Of a stretch of DNA of 49,170 nt, positions 16,576 to 24,305 are shown piece by piece (within the stretch, counting starts at the first letter, position 1; each line of letters starts with the position of its first letter). Both the position numbers and the translations under genes were made by a program. The DNA comes from CBFDCQ01 sp965603355 (GTDB taxonomy: Bacteria; Hydrogenedentota; CAZGCA01; CBFDCQ01). The stretch covers positions 1-49,170 of the forward strand of contig CBFDCQ010000017.1 of the NCBI GenBank assembly GCA_965603355.1, given 5' to 3'. Below the pieces are notes generated by a model. The model searched no databases. It saw nothing but the letters and a program-made list of their open reading frames with translations, and was not told the DNA's origin.

Positions 16576-17271
16576 GTGGAACCGATACTGATGATCGTCA
16601 TGGTCGTCACGTCTCTGATCTTCCTGGTCTTCTTGGTTTTCATCGCTGCCAACTTCGCGCTGTGGCTCCAGGCGTACCTGGCGGGCGCGAAGATAGATCT
16701 TATCCGGCTCGTAGCCATGCGGCTTCGCCGGGTCAACCCCAGATCCATCGTGTACAGCCACATCATGGCGGTCAAAGGCGGCGTGGACGTCGGAATGGAC
16801 AATCTTGAGGCACACCATCTGGCCCGGGGTAACGTACAGCGTGTGGTAATGGCGCTGATCGCCGCAAAGAAAGCCCACTACCCGCTCACTTTCGCCCAAG
16901 CCGCCGCCATCGACCTGGCAGGAAGGGACCCTCTCGACGAAGTGACGGAAGGCGACGTAGACTGGGAGTACGAGTTCGATCAGATGGGGCCGCACACCTC
17001 GAAGCCTATCGAGGGCAACTGCAGGGACGGTTCCCGGGTTGGTGCGTCCGTTAAAGTGCGGTACAGTCGGGCTGTTAAACAAGGCCCGTCGGAGGAATTC
17101 CCTCTGCAAGCCGAGATCGCCACTCGCGCACTCGCCTACATCAACGACGCCGAAAGCTTCTCCGACCTCGAACGTGCCCGCGAGAGACACGAATCGCAAC
17201 TCCTGGACTTCGGCAAAGCGGCAATGCGAGGACGGCTAAAGTCGCTGGAGCTTAGATACTTCCGACGGTGA
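16576..17271 (+). CDS. Short flotillin (FloA/YqfA)-like membrane protein
   Basis: A 231-residue protein whose first 130 residues match FloA, the bacterial flotillin that organises membrane microdomains. It has an N-terminal hydrophobic helix (ILMIVMVVTSLIFLVFLVF), then the FloA block (MRLRRVNPRSIV, LEAHHLARGNVQRVVMALIAAKKA, TFAQAAAIDLAGRDPLDEV). The SPFH core is then shortened and divergent. The long C-terminal coiled coil of full-length FloA (about 330 residues) is missing; only a charged 50-residue helix remains. The GTG at 16576 is supported by frame only, and an ATG at 16591 is possible. It follows a TPR protein. It may not oligomerise as FloA does. Confidence 0.72.
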   Translation: MEPILMIVMVVTSLIFLVFLVFIAANFALWLQAYLAGAKIDLIRLVAMRLRRVNPRSIVYSHIMAVKGGVDVGMDNLEAHHLARGNVQRVVMALIAAKKAHYPLTFAQAAAIDLAGRDPLDEVTEGDVDWEYEFDQMGPHTSKPIEGNCRDGSRVGASVKVRYSRAVKQGPSEEFPLQAEIATRALAYINDAESFSDLERARERHESQLLDFGKAAMRGRLKSLELRYFRR

Positions 17272-17327
17272 GGTGCAGTAGCCGACCACCAATCCACGTC
17301 AAACCCCTTGACTCACAAGTCATCTTC

Positions 17328-17356
17328 TTGACCTACATGCGCTTAGATGGTATAAT
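17328..17356 (+). promoter_or_regulatory. Promoter of HD-GYP gene 1
   Basis: TTGACC (17328-17333), 17 bp, TATAAT (17351-17356). The -10 region GATGGTATAATACTATATG is shared with the promoters of the other two HD-GYP genes (18886-18891 and 20249-20254). The leader is about 95 nt. Confidence 0.7.
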
Positions 17357-17455
17357 ACTATATGAAGAATGGTGGTCTTGCGGTCGTACTCCTGGGGAGG
17401 AAAACGGCTTTCCGAGTTGGTTGTAGCCTGGTGATGACAGGGTGGAGCCGCCGGC

Positions 17456-18451
17456 ATGGAAAAAGTCAGTCCTCAGCTCAAGGACGTAAGATCGGAAGAA
17501 GTAGTTGCCGGGACATTCGTCCCGGTCTCTCTGGAAAGCCTCTGCACCGATACCGTCACGAACTTCAAGATCTACGTTCTCACCGAGAGCGAAAAGGAAC
17601 CGGTCCTATATCGAGGTGAGAACCTGCAGTTCACCGAGCGAGTAAAGAAACGCCTCCTCGAACATGACGTCGAACGCGTATACATTCAGGGCGCGGACCA
17701 GGACAAGTACCAGGAGTACGTTGAGCAGAACCTGGACAGGATTGTCCGCGATGACCGCATACAGACCCGAGCCAAGGCCCAGATCGTCTACTCGTCGGCG
17801 ACATTCCTCATGGAGAAGCTATTCAAGAAACCCCGAGTCGGCAAGAACATCCGCCGCTGCGAGCAACTGGTTCGCAATACGGTCGGATTCGTCCTGCGTG
17901 ACGAAAAGGCGTTCAGGAACCTTCTTGCGGTAACGTCGTATGACTACTACACCTACACGCACTCCATAAATGTGCACATTTTCTCCGTTGCGTTAGCCCA
18001 GAAATTGGGCCTCGGGGACATGCAGGACCTTGTCGTGCTGGGTACGGGTGCCCTGCTTCACGATGTCGGAAAGAGCATCATAGACAGGAGCATTATAGCC
18101 AAGAGGGGACTTCTCAACGACAAGGAATGGGCGGTAATCAAGAAACATCCGGCCTACGGAACACAGATACTGCGCGAGACCGGCGGAATATCTGAAGAGT
18201 GTTACGCAATCGTGAGCCAACATCACGAACGGTGCGACGGCTCGGGCTACCCGGAAGGTCTCACCGCAGACAAAATTCACAAGTACGCCAAGGTGAGTGC
18301 CATCGCCGACGTATTCGATGCCATGACAACTCAGCGGGTGTACCGAGATGCTGCAGGAACGTTCACCGCGCTGCAGATGATGAAGAACGAGATGAGTGCG
18401 GGGCTCGACCCAAATATCTTCCGCGAGTTTGTCCAACTCATGGGACAGTAA
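17456..18451 (+). CDS. HD-GYP domain protein 1 (c-di-GMP phosphodiesterase type)
   Basis: A 331-residue protein. Residues 1-110 form an N-terminal domain (VPVSLESLCTDTVTNFKIYV...YIQGADQDKYQEYVEQNL) seen in many HD-GYP proteins. Residues about 150-331 are the HD-GYP domain with YTHSINVHIF, ALLHDVGKS and HHERCDGSGYPEG, and then the end AIADVFDAMTTQR. All metal ligands and the GYP motif are present, so c-di-GMP hydrolysis is expected. No receiver or membrane segment is visible, so the N-terminal domain is the presumed input. GGAG eight bases before the ATG fits. It is the first and most divergent of three tandem copies. Confidence 0.88.
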   Translation: MEKVSPQLKDVRSEEVVAGTFVPVSLESLCTDTVTNFKIYVLTESEKEPVLYRGENLQFTERVKKRLLEHDVERVYIQGADQDKYQEYVEQNLDRIVRDDRIQTRAKAQIVYSSATFLMEKLFKKPRVGKNIRRCEQLVRNTVGFVLRDEKAFRNLLAVTSYDYYTYTHSINVHIFSVALAQKLGLGDMQDLVVLGTGALLHDVGKSIIDRSIIAKRGLLNDKEWAVIKKHPAYGTQILRETGGISEECYAIVSQHHERCDGSGYPEGLTADKIHKYAKVSAIADVFDAMTTQRVYRDAAGTFTALQMMKNEMSAGLDPNIFREFVQLMGQ

Positions 18452-18499
18452 GCGCAGTCCCCGCCTTTGAGAACCTGACAGGTCGGGACAGGCCCCGTG

Positions 18500-18661
18500 T
18501 CAAGGCTGCGGAATCACCTCTATGCGGTCACTGGCACAGAAGGGACAGTAGACAACCTCCACTCCTTCAAACATGTTCCCTGGCTCGTCGTCGATAAGCT
18601 CACCCCCGGCGACGGAGAACACCTTGCCGCAGGCCTCGCACTTGTAAACGCGCTTCTGCAT
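18500..18661 (-). CDS. Small zinc-ribbon protein (53 aa)
   Basis: A 53-codon gene antisense in the gap between HD-GYP genes 1 and 2, starting MQKRVYKCEACGKVFSV and ending VVYCPFCASDRIEVIPQP. The two CxxC pairs (CEAC, CPFC) make a rubredoxin/FmdB-like zinc knuckle. GGAGG lies ten bases before the ATG, and a TTGACA/CATAGT promoter is present at 18755-18783. It resembles small regulatory zinc-ribbon proteins in general, but I cannot assign a family. Confidence 0.68.
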   Translation of the reverse strand: MQKRVYKCEACGKVFSVAGGELIDDEPGNMFEGVEVVYCPFCASDRIEVIPQP

Positions 18662-18754
18662 CAGAATTCATCCTCCAATGGCGCGCACCACACTAATGCC
18701 ATGAACGACGCGCGCGATCGATGCGTCCCTTGGCTCTATATAATCGTCTCACAT

Positions 18755-18783
18755 ACTATGCTACTACGCGGGGACATTGTCAA
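18755..18783 (-). promoter_or_regulatory. Promoter of the 53-residue zinc-ribbon gene
   Basis: Minus strand TTGACA (18783-18778), 17 bp, CATAGT (18760-18755). The gene starts at 18661, giving a leader of about 85 nt. It is divergent from the promoter of HD-GYP gene 2 at 18863-18891. Confidence 0.6.
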
Positions 18784-18862
18784 GCGGGATTATTCTCCCG
18801 AAAAGGAGCATGCAAATTACGGTCAGAAGCAATATCGTTCCCCTGACGTACGGCTAACCACC

Positions 18863-18891
18863 TTGCTCCAACTTGACGCTGATGGTATAGT
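18863..18891 (+). promoter_or_regulatory. Promoter of HD-GYP gene 2
   Basis: TTGCTC (18863-18868), 17 bp, TATAGT (18886-18891), inside the shared block GATGGTATAGTATTATATGG also found before gene 3. The -35 box is weaker than those of genes 1 and 3. Confidence 0.6.
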
Positions 18892-18978
18892 ATTATATGG
18901 TGGAGCATGATTTCACGTGGACACTACAGATTCCCGGGTGCGGCTGCAGCCCGATACGTGTGAGGTGGAGCCGCAGCA

Positions 18979-19974
18979 TTGGATAGAATCAATACCCAGC
19001 CTCAGGTCGCAGAGGAGCAAGACGCGGCCAGCGAAAAGTTCATCCCAATCTCTCTCGAAAGCCTCTGCATCGACACTCTGACCAACTTCAAGATCTACGT
19101 TCTGACCGAGGCGGATAAGGAGCCCGTTCTGTATCGGGCGGACGACCTGGCCTTCACCGACGCGGCCAGGAAACGGCTCCTGGAGAATGAAGTCAAACAG
19201 ATGTACATCGACAGCAACGACAAGGAGAATTACCAGGACTACATCGAGGCTAATCTGGACAAGATCCTCTCGGACGACAGCATAGAGTTGGAGAAAAAGA
19301 CCGAGATCGTCTACTCGTCGGCTACGCACCTGATCAAGCGACTCATGGACAGCCCGTGGATGCGCGACGGCGTTCGCCGCACAGGAAAGCTCGTCGAAAA
19401 CACCGTCGACTTCATCCTGCGCGATGAAGCGGCGTTCTCGAGCTTCCTCGCCGTGCGGTCCCATGACTACTACACCTACACGCACTGCGTGAACGTGTAC
19501 GTTTTCTCCGTAGCTTTGGCCGAAAGGCTGGGCGTTGAAAAAGCGGACGACCTCCAAGTGCTCGGTACCGGCGCACTGCTTCACGATATCGGAAAGAGCC
19601 AGATCGATAAGAGCATCCTGAACAAGAACGGACCTCTTTCCGGGGACGAATGGACCTTAATCAAGAAACACCCCGATTATGGAGTGGAGATACTGCGTAA
19701 GGCCGGCGGCGTGCCTGAAGAATGTTACGCGGCCGTGAGGCAGCACCATGAACGGTGCGACGGGTCGGGTTACCCGGAGGGGCTCACCCAAGACAAGATC
19801 CATTTGTACGGCAGAATATCCGCTATCGTCGACGTGTTCGACGCCATGACAACCCGGCGATCTTACCGAGACGCTGTCGAGAGTTTCAGGGCGTTCCTCA
19901 CGATGAAAGACGAGATGCGTGCCGGTCTGGACCAAACCATCTTCCAAGAATTCGTCCGCCTCATGGCTCGATAA
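18979..19974 (+). CDS. HD-GYP domain protein 2
   Basis: A 331-residue paralogue of the protein at 17456 and very close to that at 20354. The N-terminal domain keeps SLESLCIDTLTNFKIYVLTEADKEPVLYR in meaning and spacing, and the catalytic part keeps YTHCVNVYVF, ALLHDIGKSQID and HHERCDGSGYPEGL. The likely start is TTG at 18979: GGAG lies eight bases upstream, the same spacing as in genes 1 and 3. The leader contains a CTGCAGCCCGATAC box shared with gene 3. Nothing in the sequence suggests loss of activity. Confidence 0.87.
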   Translation: MDRINTQPQVAEEQDAASEKFIPISLESLCIDTLTNFKIYVLTEADKEPVLYRADDLAFTDAARKRLLENEVKQMYIDSNDKENYQDYIEANLDKILSDDSIELEKKTEIVYSSATHLIKRLMDSPWMRDGVRRTGKLVENTVDFILRDEAAFSSFLAVRSHDYYTYTHCVNVYVFSVALAERLGVEKADDLQVLGTGALLHDIGKSQIDKSILNKNGPLSGDEWTLIKKHPDYGVEILRKAGGVPEECYAAVRQHHERCDGSGYPEGLTQDKIHLYGRISAIVDVFDAMTTRRSYRDAVESFRAFLTMKDEMRAGLDQTIFQEFVRLMAR

Positions 19975-20145
19975 ATCCCATCCCGCTGATCGATCAGCCA
20001 ACTCGCCCACCCTCCCCGACCTCCAAAACACCATGCCGACTTCCGAGGAGGAACACGTTTGCCTTACGCCGCATGACCTGGCAATCGTAGGGGCGCCGAT
20101 CCCCTGACGTGCAACTCACCGCCTCGGAGACTGCTTTTTGTCGTC

Positions 20146-20185
20146 ATTGCGAGCGACCACGCCGTCGGCGTGGGAGCGCGGCAAT
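20146..20185. repeat. Dispersed palindromic repeat (ATTGCGAGC type)
   Basis: A hairpin with outer arms ATTGC (20146-20150) and GCAAT (20181-20185) and an inner perfect stem CACGCC/GGCGTG. It belongs to the GTCATTGCGAG...GCAATCTC class of short palindromes scattered through many environmental bacterial genomes. It lies between HD-GYP genes 2 and 3. Nearby, 20086-20108 (GTAGGGG...CCCCTGACG) may be a single REP-like remnant. Confidence 0.6.
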
Positions 20186-20224
20186 CTCAATGGATCCCAA
20201 CACGACTATTGTGAGGTTACCGCC

Positions 20225-20254
20225 TTGATAAAAGCGAACTCTGGATGGTATAGT
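20225..20254 (+). promoter_or_regulatory. Promoter of HD-GYP gene 3
   Basis: TTGATA (20225-20230), 18 bp, TATAGT (20249-20254), followed by TATTATATGG as in gene 2. The leader is about 95 nt. Confidence 0.62.
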
Positions 20255-20353
20255 ATTATATGGTAGATGGCGACTGTGCGGTTGGAGTTCACGGGGAATT
20301 ACTATCTTCCGAAAGTGGCTGCAGCCCGATACTTATGAGGGGAACCCGCTGCA

Positions 20354-21349
20354 TTGGACAACGTCGATATCGAGCCTAAGGACACAACGCCGGACGATAC
20401 GGCTGGCAAAAAGTTCATCCCGATTTCTCTCGAAAGTCTCTGCCTCGACACCCTGACAAACTTCAAGATCCACGTCCTGACCGAGGCGGACAAGGAGCCC
20501 GTTCTGTATCGCGCCGAGAACCTGCCCTTCACCGAGGTGGTCAAGAATCGTCTCCTCGAACATGACGTCAAACAGGTGCACATCGACAGCGCCGACGAGG
20601 ACAACTACAGGGAGTATATCGAGGGCAACCTCGACAAGATCATCGCGGATGACAGCATAGAGCTGGAGAAAAAAACCGGGATTGTCTACTCGTCGGCTAC
20701 GCACCTGATCGAGCGTCTCATGGACAAGCCGTGGATGCGCGATGGGATTCGCAGAAGCGTCAAGCTCGTCGAGAACACCATCGGGTTCATCCTGCGCGAC
20801 GCGGCGACGTTCGACAGCTTCCTGACAGTACGCTCCTTTGACTATACCACTTACACGCACTGTGTGAACGTGTACGTTTTCTCCGTAGTGTTGGCTCATA
20901 GGCTGGGCGTTGAAAAACCGGATGAGCTTCAAGTGTTTGGCACCGGCGCGCTACTGCACGATATCGGAAAAAGCCAGATCGACAAACGCATTCTGAACAA
21001 GAACGGCCCGCTTTCAGGAGAGGAATGGGCGATAGTCAAGAAACACCCGGCCGAGGGTGTCGAGTTACTTCGTAAAGCCGGCGGCGTGCCTGACGGATCC
21101 TACGCAGTCGTCAGCCAACACCACGAACGGTGCGACGGATCCGGTTACCCGGAAGGGCTCACCCAGGACAAGATCCATTTGTACGGCAGAATATCCGCTA
21201 TCGTTGACGTGTTCGACGCAATGACATCGCGACGCGCTTTCCGGGACGCCGTCGAGAGCTTCAGGACGTTCCTCACCATGAAAAACCAGATGCGGGCCGG
21301 GCTCGACCAGAACATCTTCCGTGAGTTCGTCCGCCTCATGGCGCGATAA
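20354..21349 (+). CDS. HD-GYP domain protein 3
   Basis: The third tandem 331-residue HD-GYP protein, nearly colinear with gene 2. The HD motif (ALLHDIGKSQID) and GYP motif (HHERCDGSGYPEGL) are intact. The N-terminal domain again has SLESLCLDTLTNFKIHVL and a YREYIEGNLDKI helix. It starts at a TTG (20354) with a GAGGGGAA-type ribosome site. The similarity to gene 2 extends into both flanks (ATCCCGCTGA after the stop codon of each), so the duplicated unit includes promoter, leader and 3' flank. Confidence 0.87.
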   Translation: MDNVDIEPKDTTPDDTAGKKFIPISLESLCLDTLTNFKIHVLTEADKEPVLYRAENLPFTEVVKNRLLEHDVKQVHIDSADEDNYREYIEGNLDKIIADDSIELEKKTGIVYSSATHLIERLMDKPWMRDGIRRSVKLVENTIGFILRDAATFDSFLTVRSFDYTTYTHCVNVYVFSVVLAHRLGVEKPDELQVFGTGALLHDIGKSQIDKRILNKNGPLSGEEWAIVKKHPAEGVELLRKAGGVPDGSYAVVSQHHERCDGSGYPEGLTQDKIHLYGRISAIVDVFDAMTSRRAFRDAVESFRTFLTMKNQMRAGLDQNIFREFVRLMAR

Positions 21350-21382
21350 GACCTATCCCGCTGAATTCTCAAGAACGCTTTC

Positions 21383-21443
21383 GCCACAGAGCACACGGAG
21401 GACACAGAGAACCATGCTTACCCTCTCTCCGTGGCCTCCGTGA
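21383..21443. repeat. Dispersed repeat of the CACAGAGGACACAGAGA type, inverted pair
   Basis: GCCACAGAGCACACGGAGG... at 21383-21410 and its imperfect inverse CTCTCCGTGGCCTCCGTGA at 21424-21442 form a hairpin. A related single copy lies at 26319-26347. This short repeat is widespread between genes of many environmental bacteria. The rest of the 21350-21693 gap, up to the ATPase gene, shows no other feature. Confidence 0.55.
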
Positions 21444-21693
21444 CCCCCCATCAGTTAAGGGTCTAACGTCTACGGTCTAAAGCCTGCCTTTCGCTCAATG
21501 AGTTCTGTGGCTCATTCAGCGGCGACATGAGGGGTCACTGGAAGATCCGATTGAAATGCGCGCCGAAAAATGGTAGCCTGTTACTGTGTGGCCAACATTC
21601 GCTGGTGCGTACTGAGCCGGATCCAGTAGTGTCCACACCCCGTGGGGGCAGAGCCAGGGGGACAGCGCCAGTTCGAGGAACGGAGATTGTTGC

Positions 21694-22800
21694 ATGTTAC
21701 TGAAAAGTCTCAACTACTCAGAGCACTACAAGCAACCAACGTATTGGGAGATACAGGATCTCGTTCTTGAAAGAGTCAACTTGATCGTGGGCAAGAACGC
21801 TACGGGCAAGACGCGGGTAATGAATCTCGTAAAGAACCTAGCTAGGCAGTTGGCGGGTGGAATGCAGCACCTGTATGACGGTAATTGGGAATTGACGTTC
21901 CAAACGCAAGATGAGAAAACCTACTATTATCGTTGCGCCGTTCTTCACAAGTTCGTTGTCGAGGAGAAGATCGAGGTTGACGGGGAGACGGTGCTGGATC
22001 GAAAAGCAGATAAGGGAAAGATTCGTGACCAAGGCACCGGACAGAATAATGACTTCGAGCCGCCGCTCGATAAACTGACGCTCCTCGTTAGGCGAGACAG
22101 GAAGGCACATCCCTACCTCGAGCAACTATTTCAGTGGGCCAGTAGCTATCACGCATTCATGTTCGCATCCTCGGCCCCCAATGAGTTTGTTCTAGGCCCC
22201 GCCCCCCCCATCACAGGAATGCTAGAGTCCCTGGTGGCTGTTCCTCAGTTGCTGAAAGAGGCTCTCGAAGAAGGTGGAATGGAACAGGATATCATCGCGG
22301 ATATGAAGACCGTGGGTTATCGGGTCGAGAGGGTACAGGTTGCCCAGTACATCCAGACAGTAATTCCGTGCCCTATGGTTCTCGTGAAGGAACACGATCT
22401 TGACTGTGACACGATTCAGCACAAGATGTCCCAGGGGATGTATCGCGCCCTTTCTACCGTCGTCATCCTCAACAACGTTTTGAGAGAGAAGAGGCCCTGC
22501 ACCCTCGCAATCGATGACATTGGGGAGGGGCTAGACTTCGAACGGAGCTCCAACCTAATTAAGCTCATTCTGGATCGGGCCAAGAACTCCGACATACAGG
22601 TGATCCTTACTTCAAACGATAGACATTTGCTGAACGCTGTCGACGTGCGATTTTGGAACATCCTCGAACGAAAGGGAGCCAAAGTCAGAGCGTATAATTA
22701 CTCCAACAGCAGAGAGGCATTCGATGAGTTCATGATGACGGGGTTGAGCAACTTCGAGCTTCTTACCGGGCAGATGTATAAGCAGTTGAAGCGAAAGTAG
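21694..22800 (+). CDS. SMC-like/AAA15-type ATPase, probable defence module component
   Basis: A 368-residue ATP-binding protein of the ABC/SMC-like class without a long coiled coil. Walker A is at residues 33-40 (GKNATGKT). A degenerate signature (MSQGMYRALS) precedes Walker B (CTLAIDDIGEGLDFERS, about 270-285). Walker B has Asp-Asp in place of Asp-Glu, and the H-loop position reads TSND. The tail (MMTGLSNFELLTGQMYKQ) is a recognisable family ending. GGAG lies eight bases before the ATG. It is directly followed by a TOPRIM-like gene, an ATPase/nuclease pairing typical of anti-phage systems such as PARIS (AriA/AriB) or OLD-type pairs. The assignment to any named system is an inference. Confidence 0.78.
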   Translation: MLLKSLNYSEHYKQPTYWEIQDLVLERVNLIVGKNATGKTRVMNLVKNLARQLAGGMQHLYDGNWELTFQTQDEKTYYYRCAVLHKFVVEEKIEVDGETVLDRKADKGKIRDQGTGQNNDFEPPLDKLTLLVRRDRKAHPYLEQLFQWASSYHAFMFASSAPNEFVLGPAPPITGMLESLVAVPQLLKEALEEGGMEQDIIADMKTVGYRVERVQVAQYIQTVIPCPMVLVKEHDLDCDTIQHKMSQGMYRALSTVVILNNVLREKRPCTLAIDDIGEGLDFERSSNLIKLILDRAKNSDIQVILTSNDRHLLNAVDVRFWNILERKGAKVRAYNYSNSREAFDEFMMTGLSNFELLTGQMYKQLKRK

Positions 22801-22802
22801 TG

Positions 22803-23516
22803 ATGAAGATCGCTATCTTTGTGGAGGGGCAGACAGAGGACATCTTCCTAGATGCGCTGCTTCGCGAATACTTTGGAGGGGCCAAGATCGAGATCCGTTC
22901 TGTGGTGCTTCAAGGGGACTGCGCCAGAAGGATCACCTTTGCGACTTTGGACAACGCCTGTCAATACGCCGAGCACGTGTGTCTCATCGTCGGCGCTTCG
23001 GGTGGTGAGGCTGTCCTGTCGCGATTGAAGCACAACTACGCGCGTATGCGTCAACGCGGCTTCTCCGCATTCTTCGGCTTGAGAGACCTGAAATCGGATG
23101 CGTACGACACGTGGGGGGAAGCCCGTGTCGTAGGTAGCGTGCATCAGGTCGTTAACGGCTTCAAGACCGCTGAAGACGTCTATTTCCATTTCGCAAAAAT
23201 GACGACGGAAGCCTGGTTCCTTGCTGCGCCAAGTTTCTTCGCCAGGATTAACTCCGCGCTGTCCATAGACGCAATTGAACGGACGCTAGGCATGGACCTG
23301 CAAGACGTGGATCCAGAAACAGACATCCACAACCCAACAGGTGTGATAAAGACTATTCTGGACGTGGTTGGGTTGAGATACGGAAAGAGCAAGAATGAAG
23401 TGCACAGAATTGTGTCGAGACTGGACTGGGCAGAACTGTGCTTAGTCGCAAGGCAGAAGAGCAAGATATCTTTCTTCTTCCGTTTCCTTGATGACCTAGA
23501 TTCCGTCATCCCCTGA
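22803..23516 (+). CDS. TOPRIM-like (DUF4276/DUF4435-type) partner of the ATPase
   Basis: A 237-residue protein starting MKIAIFVEGQTEDIFLDALL. The VEGxTE strand-glutamate motif at the start and the later acidic strand FFGLRDLKSD (about residue 97) match the two metal-binding signatures of TOPRIM folds, as in OLD nucleases and the AriB effector of PARIS. The C-terminal half (MTTEAWFLAAPSFFARI, FFFRFLDDLDS) resembles nothing I can name. I put the start at the ATG at 22803, two bases after the ATPase stop; a GTG at 22800 overlaps that stop by one base. The tight junction implies a two-gene operon and probably a complex. Confidence 0.72.
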   Translation: MKIAIFVEGQTEDIFLDALLREYFGGAKIEIRSVVLQGDCARRITFATLDNACQYAEHVCLIVGASGGEAVLSRLKHNYARMRQRGFSAFFGLRDLKSDAYDTWGEARVVGSVHQVVNGFKTAEDVYFHFAKMTTEAWFLAAPSFFARINSALSIDAIERTLGMDLQDVDPETDIHNPTGVIKTILDVVGLRYGKSKNEVHRIVSRLDWAELCLVARQKSKISFFFRFLDDLDSVIP

Positions 23517-23575
23517 CGCAGTTGTTCAGGCCCCGCCGGTCAGGCTCGCATTCTCCGCTCTGACGATCTTTTCTC

Positions 23576-23605
23576 TTGACGTTTTTCGGTCGTTCCGGAT
23601 ATAAT
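23576..23605 (+). promoter_or_regulatory. Promoter of the polyamine operon
   Basis: TTGACG (23576-23581), 18 bp, TATAAT (23600-23605). The leader to 23724 is about 110 nt and includes a small hairpin, GTTTC/GAAAC, at roughly 23679-23693. I recognise no riboswitch in it. Confidence 0.68.
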
Positions 23606-23723
23606 TCCGCACATCGTAGACGGGGTACGTCGCGGGTTCTGGGGATTCATTGCAGAGTGGTGCGTCGGTGCATTCGTTTCTCGTTGAAACACTACGGTTG
23701 TACTGAGATGGAGGTGATGTCGA

Positions 23724-24272
23724 TTGGGTTTTACGCCGAGTGAGATGTTCCTGACCTGCGGTGTCGGTTACCACACGGAGAAGCTCGCCAGCCTGGAGGA
23801 AGCGTTGCGCGACGCGGGTATCGAGCGGTTCAACCTGGTGAAAGTCTCCAGCATCCTTCCACCTCACTGCAAAGTGGTCTCGCGCAAGAGAGGGCTCGCA
23901 AAGCTGCAGAGCGGCCAGATAGTCTACTGCGTGCTCAGCGAGAACCGGACGTGCGAGAATCGCCGACTGATCGCTTCCTCGATAGGCGTGGCTATACCCG
24001 CCAATAGAAACGCGTACGGCTACCTCGCGGAACATACAAGCTTCGGCAGAACCGAGGCGCAGGCCGGAGACTATGCCGAGGACCTCGCGGCCACCATGCT
24101 CGGCACGACGCTCGGCGTCCAGATTGATCCGGACCTCGCGTGGGACGAGCAGCGCGAACTCTGGAAGATCAGCGGCAAGATTGTCCGCTCAACCAACGTC
24201 ACGCAGTCTGCAATAGGAAAAAGTAACGGTATCTGGACAACCACGGTTGCCGGGGCCATATTTGTCAGCTGA
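23724..24272 (+). CDS. Pyruvoyl-dependent arginine decarboxylase
   Basis: A 182-residue PvlArgDC, which converts arginine to agmatine using a pyruvoyl group made by self-cleavage of the proenzyme. The cleavage site is the Ser pair at residues 42-43 (VKVSSILPP); the second serine becomes the pyruvoyl group. Other family blocks are TCGVGYHTEKLASLEEAL, GVAIPANRNAYGYLAEH and the C-terminal ending IWTTTVAGAIFV. The start codon is TTG at 23724, set by GGAGGT eight bases before; the ATG a few bases upstream is out of frame. It opens the polyamine operon with the deoxyhypusine-synthase-like and agmatinase genes. Confidence 0.92.
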   Translation: MGFTPSEMFLTCGVGYHTEKLASLEEALRDAGIERFNLVKVSSILPPHCKVVSRKRGLAKLQSGQIVYCVLSENRTCENRRLIASSIGVAIPANRNAYGYLAEHTSFGRTEAQAGDYAEDLAATMLGTTLGVQIDPDLAWDEQRELWKISGKIVRSTNVTQSAIGKSNGIWTTTVAGAIFVS

Positions 24273-24305
24273 CGGTGATCGCATACCTTACGCGGAGACG
24301 ATGCG

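Noticed and set aside
17357..17455. c-di-GMP riboswitch in the HD-GYP leader
   Set aside because: The conserved GEMM core words (such as GGCAAAC and the tetraloop-receptor) are not found in any of the three leaders.
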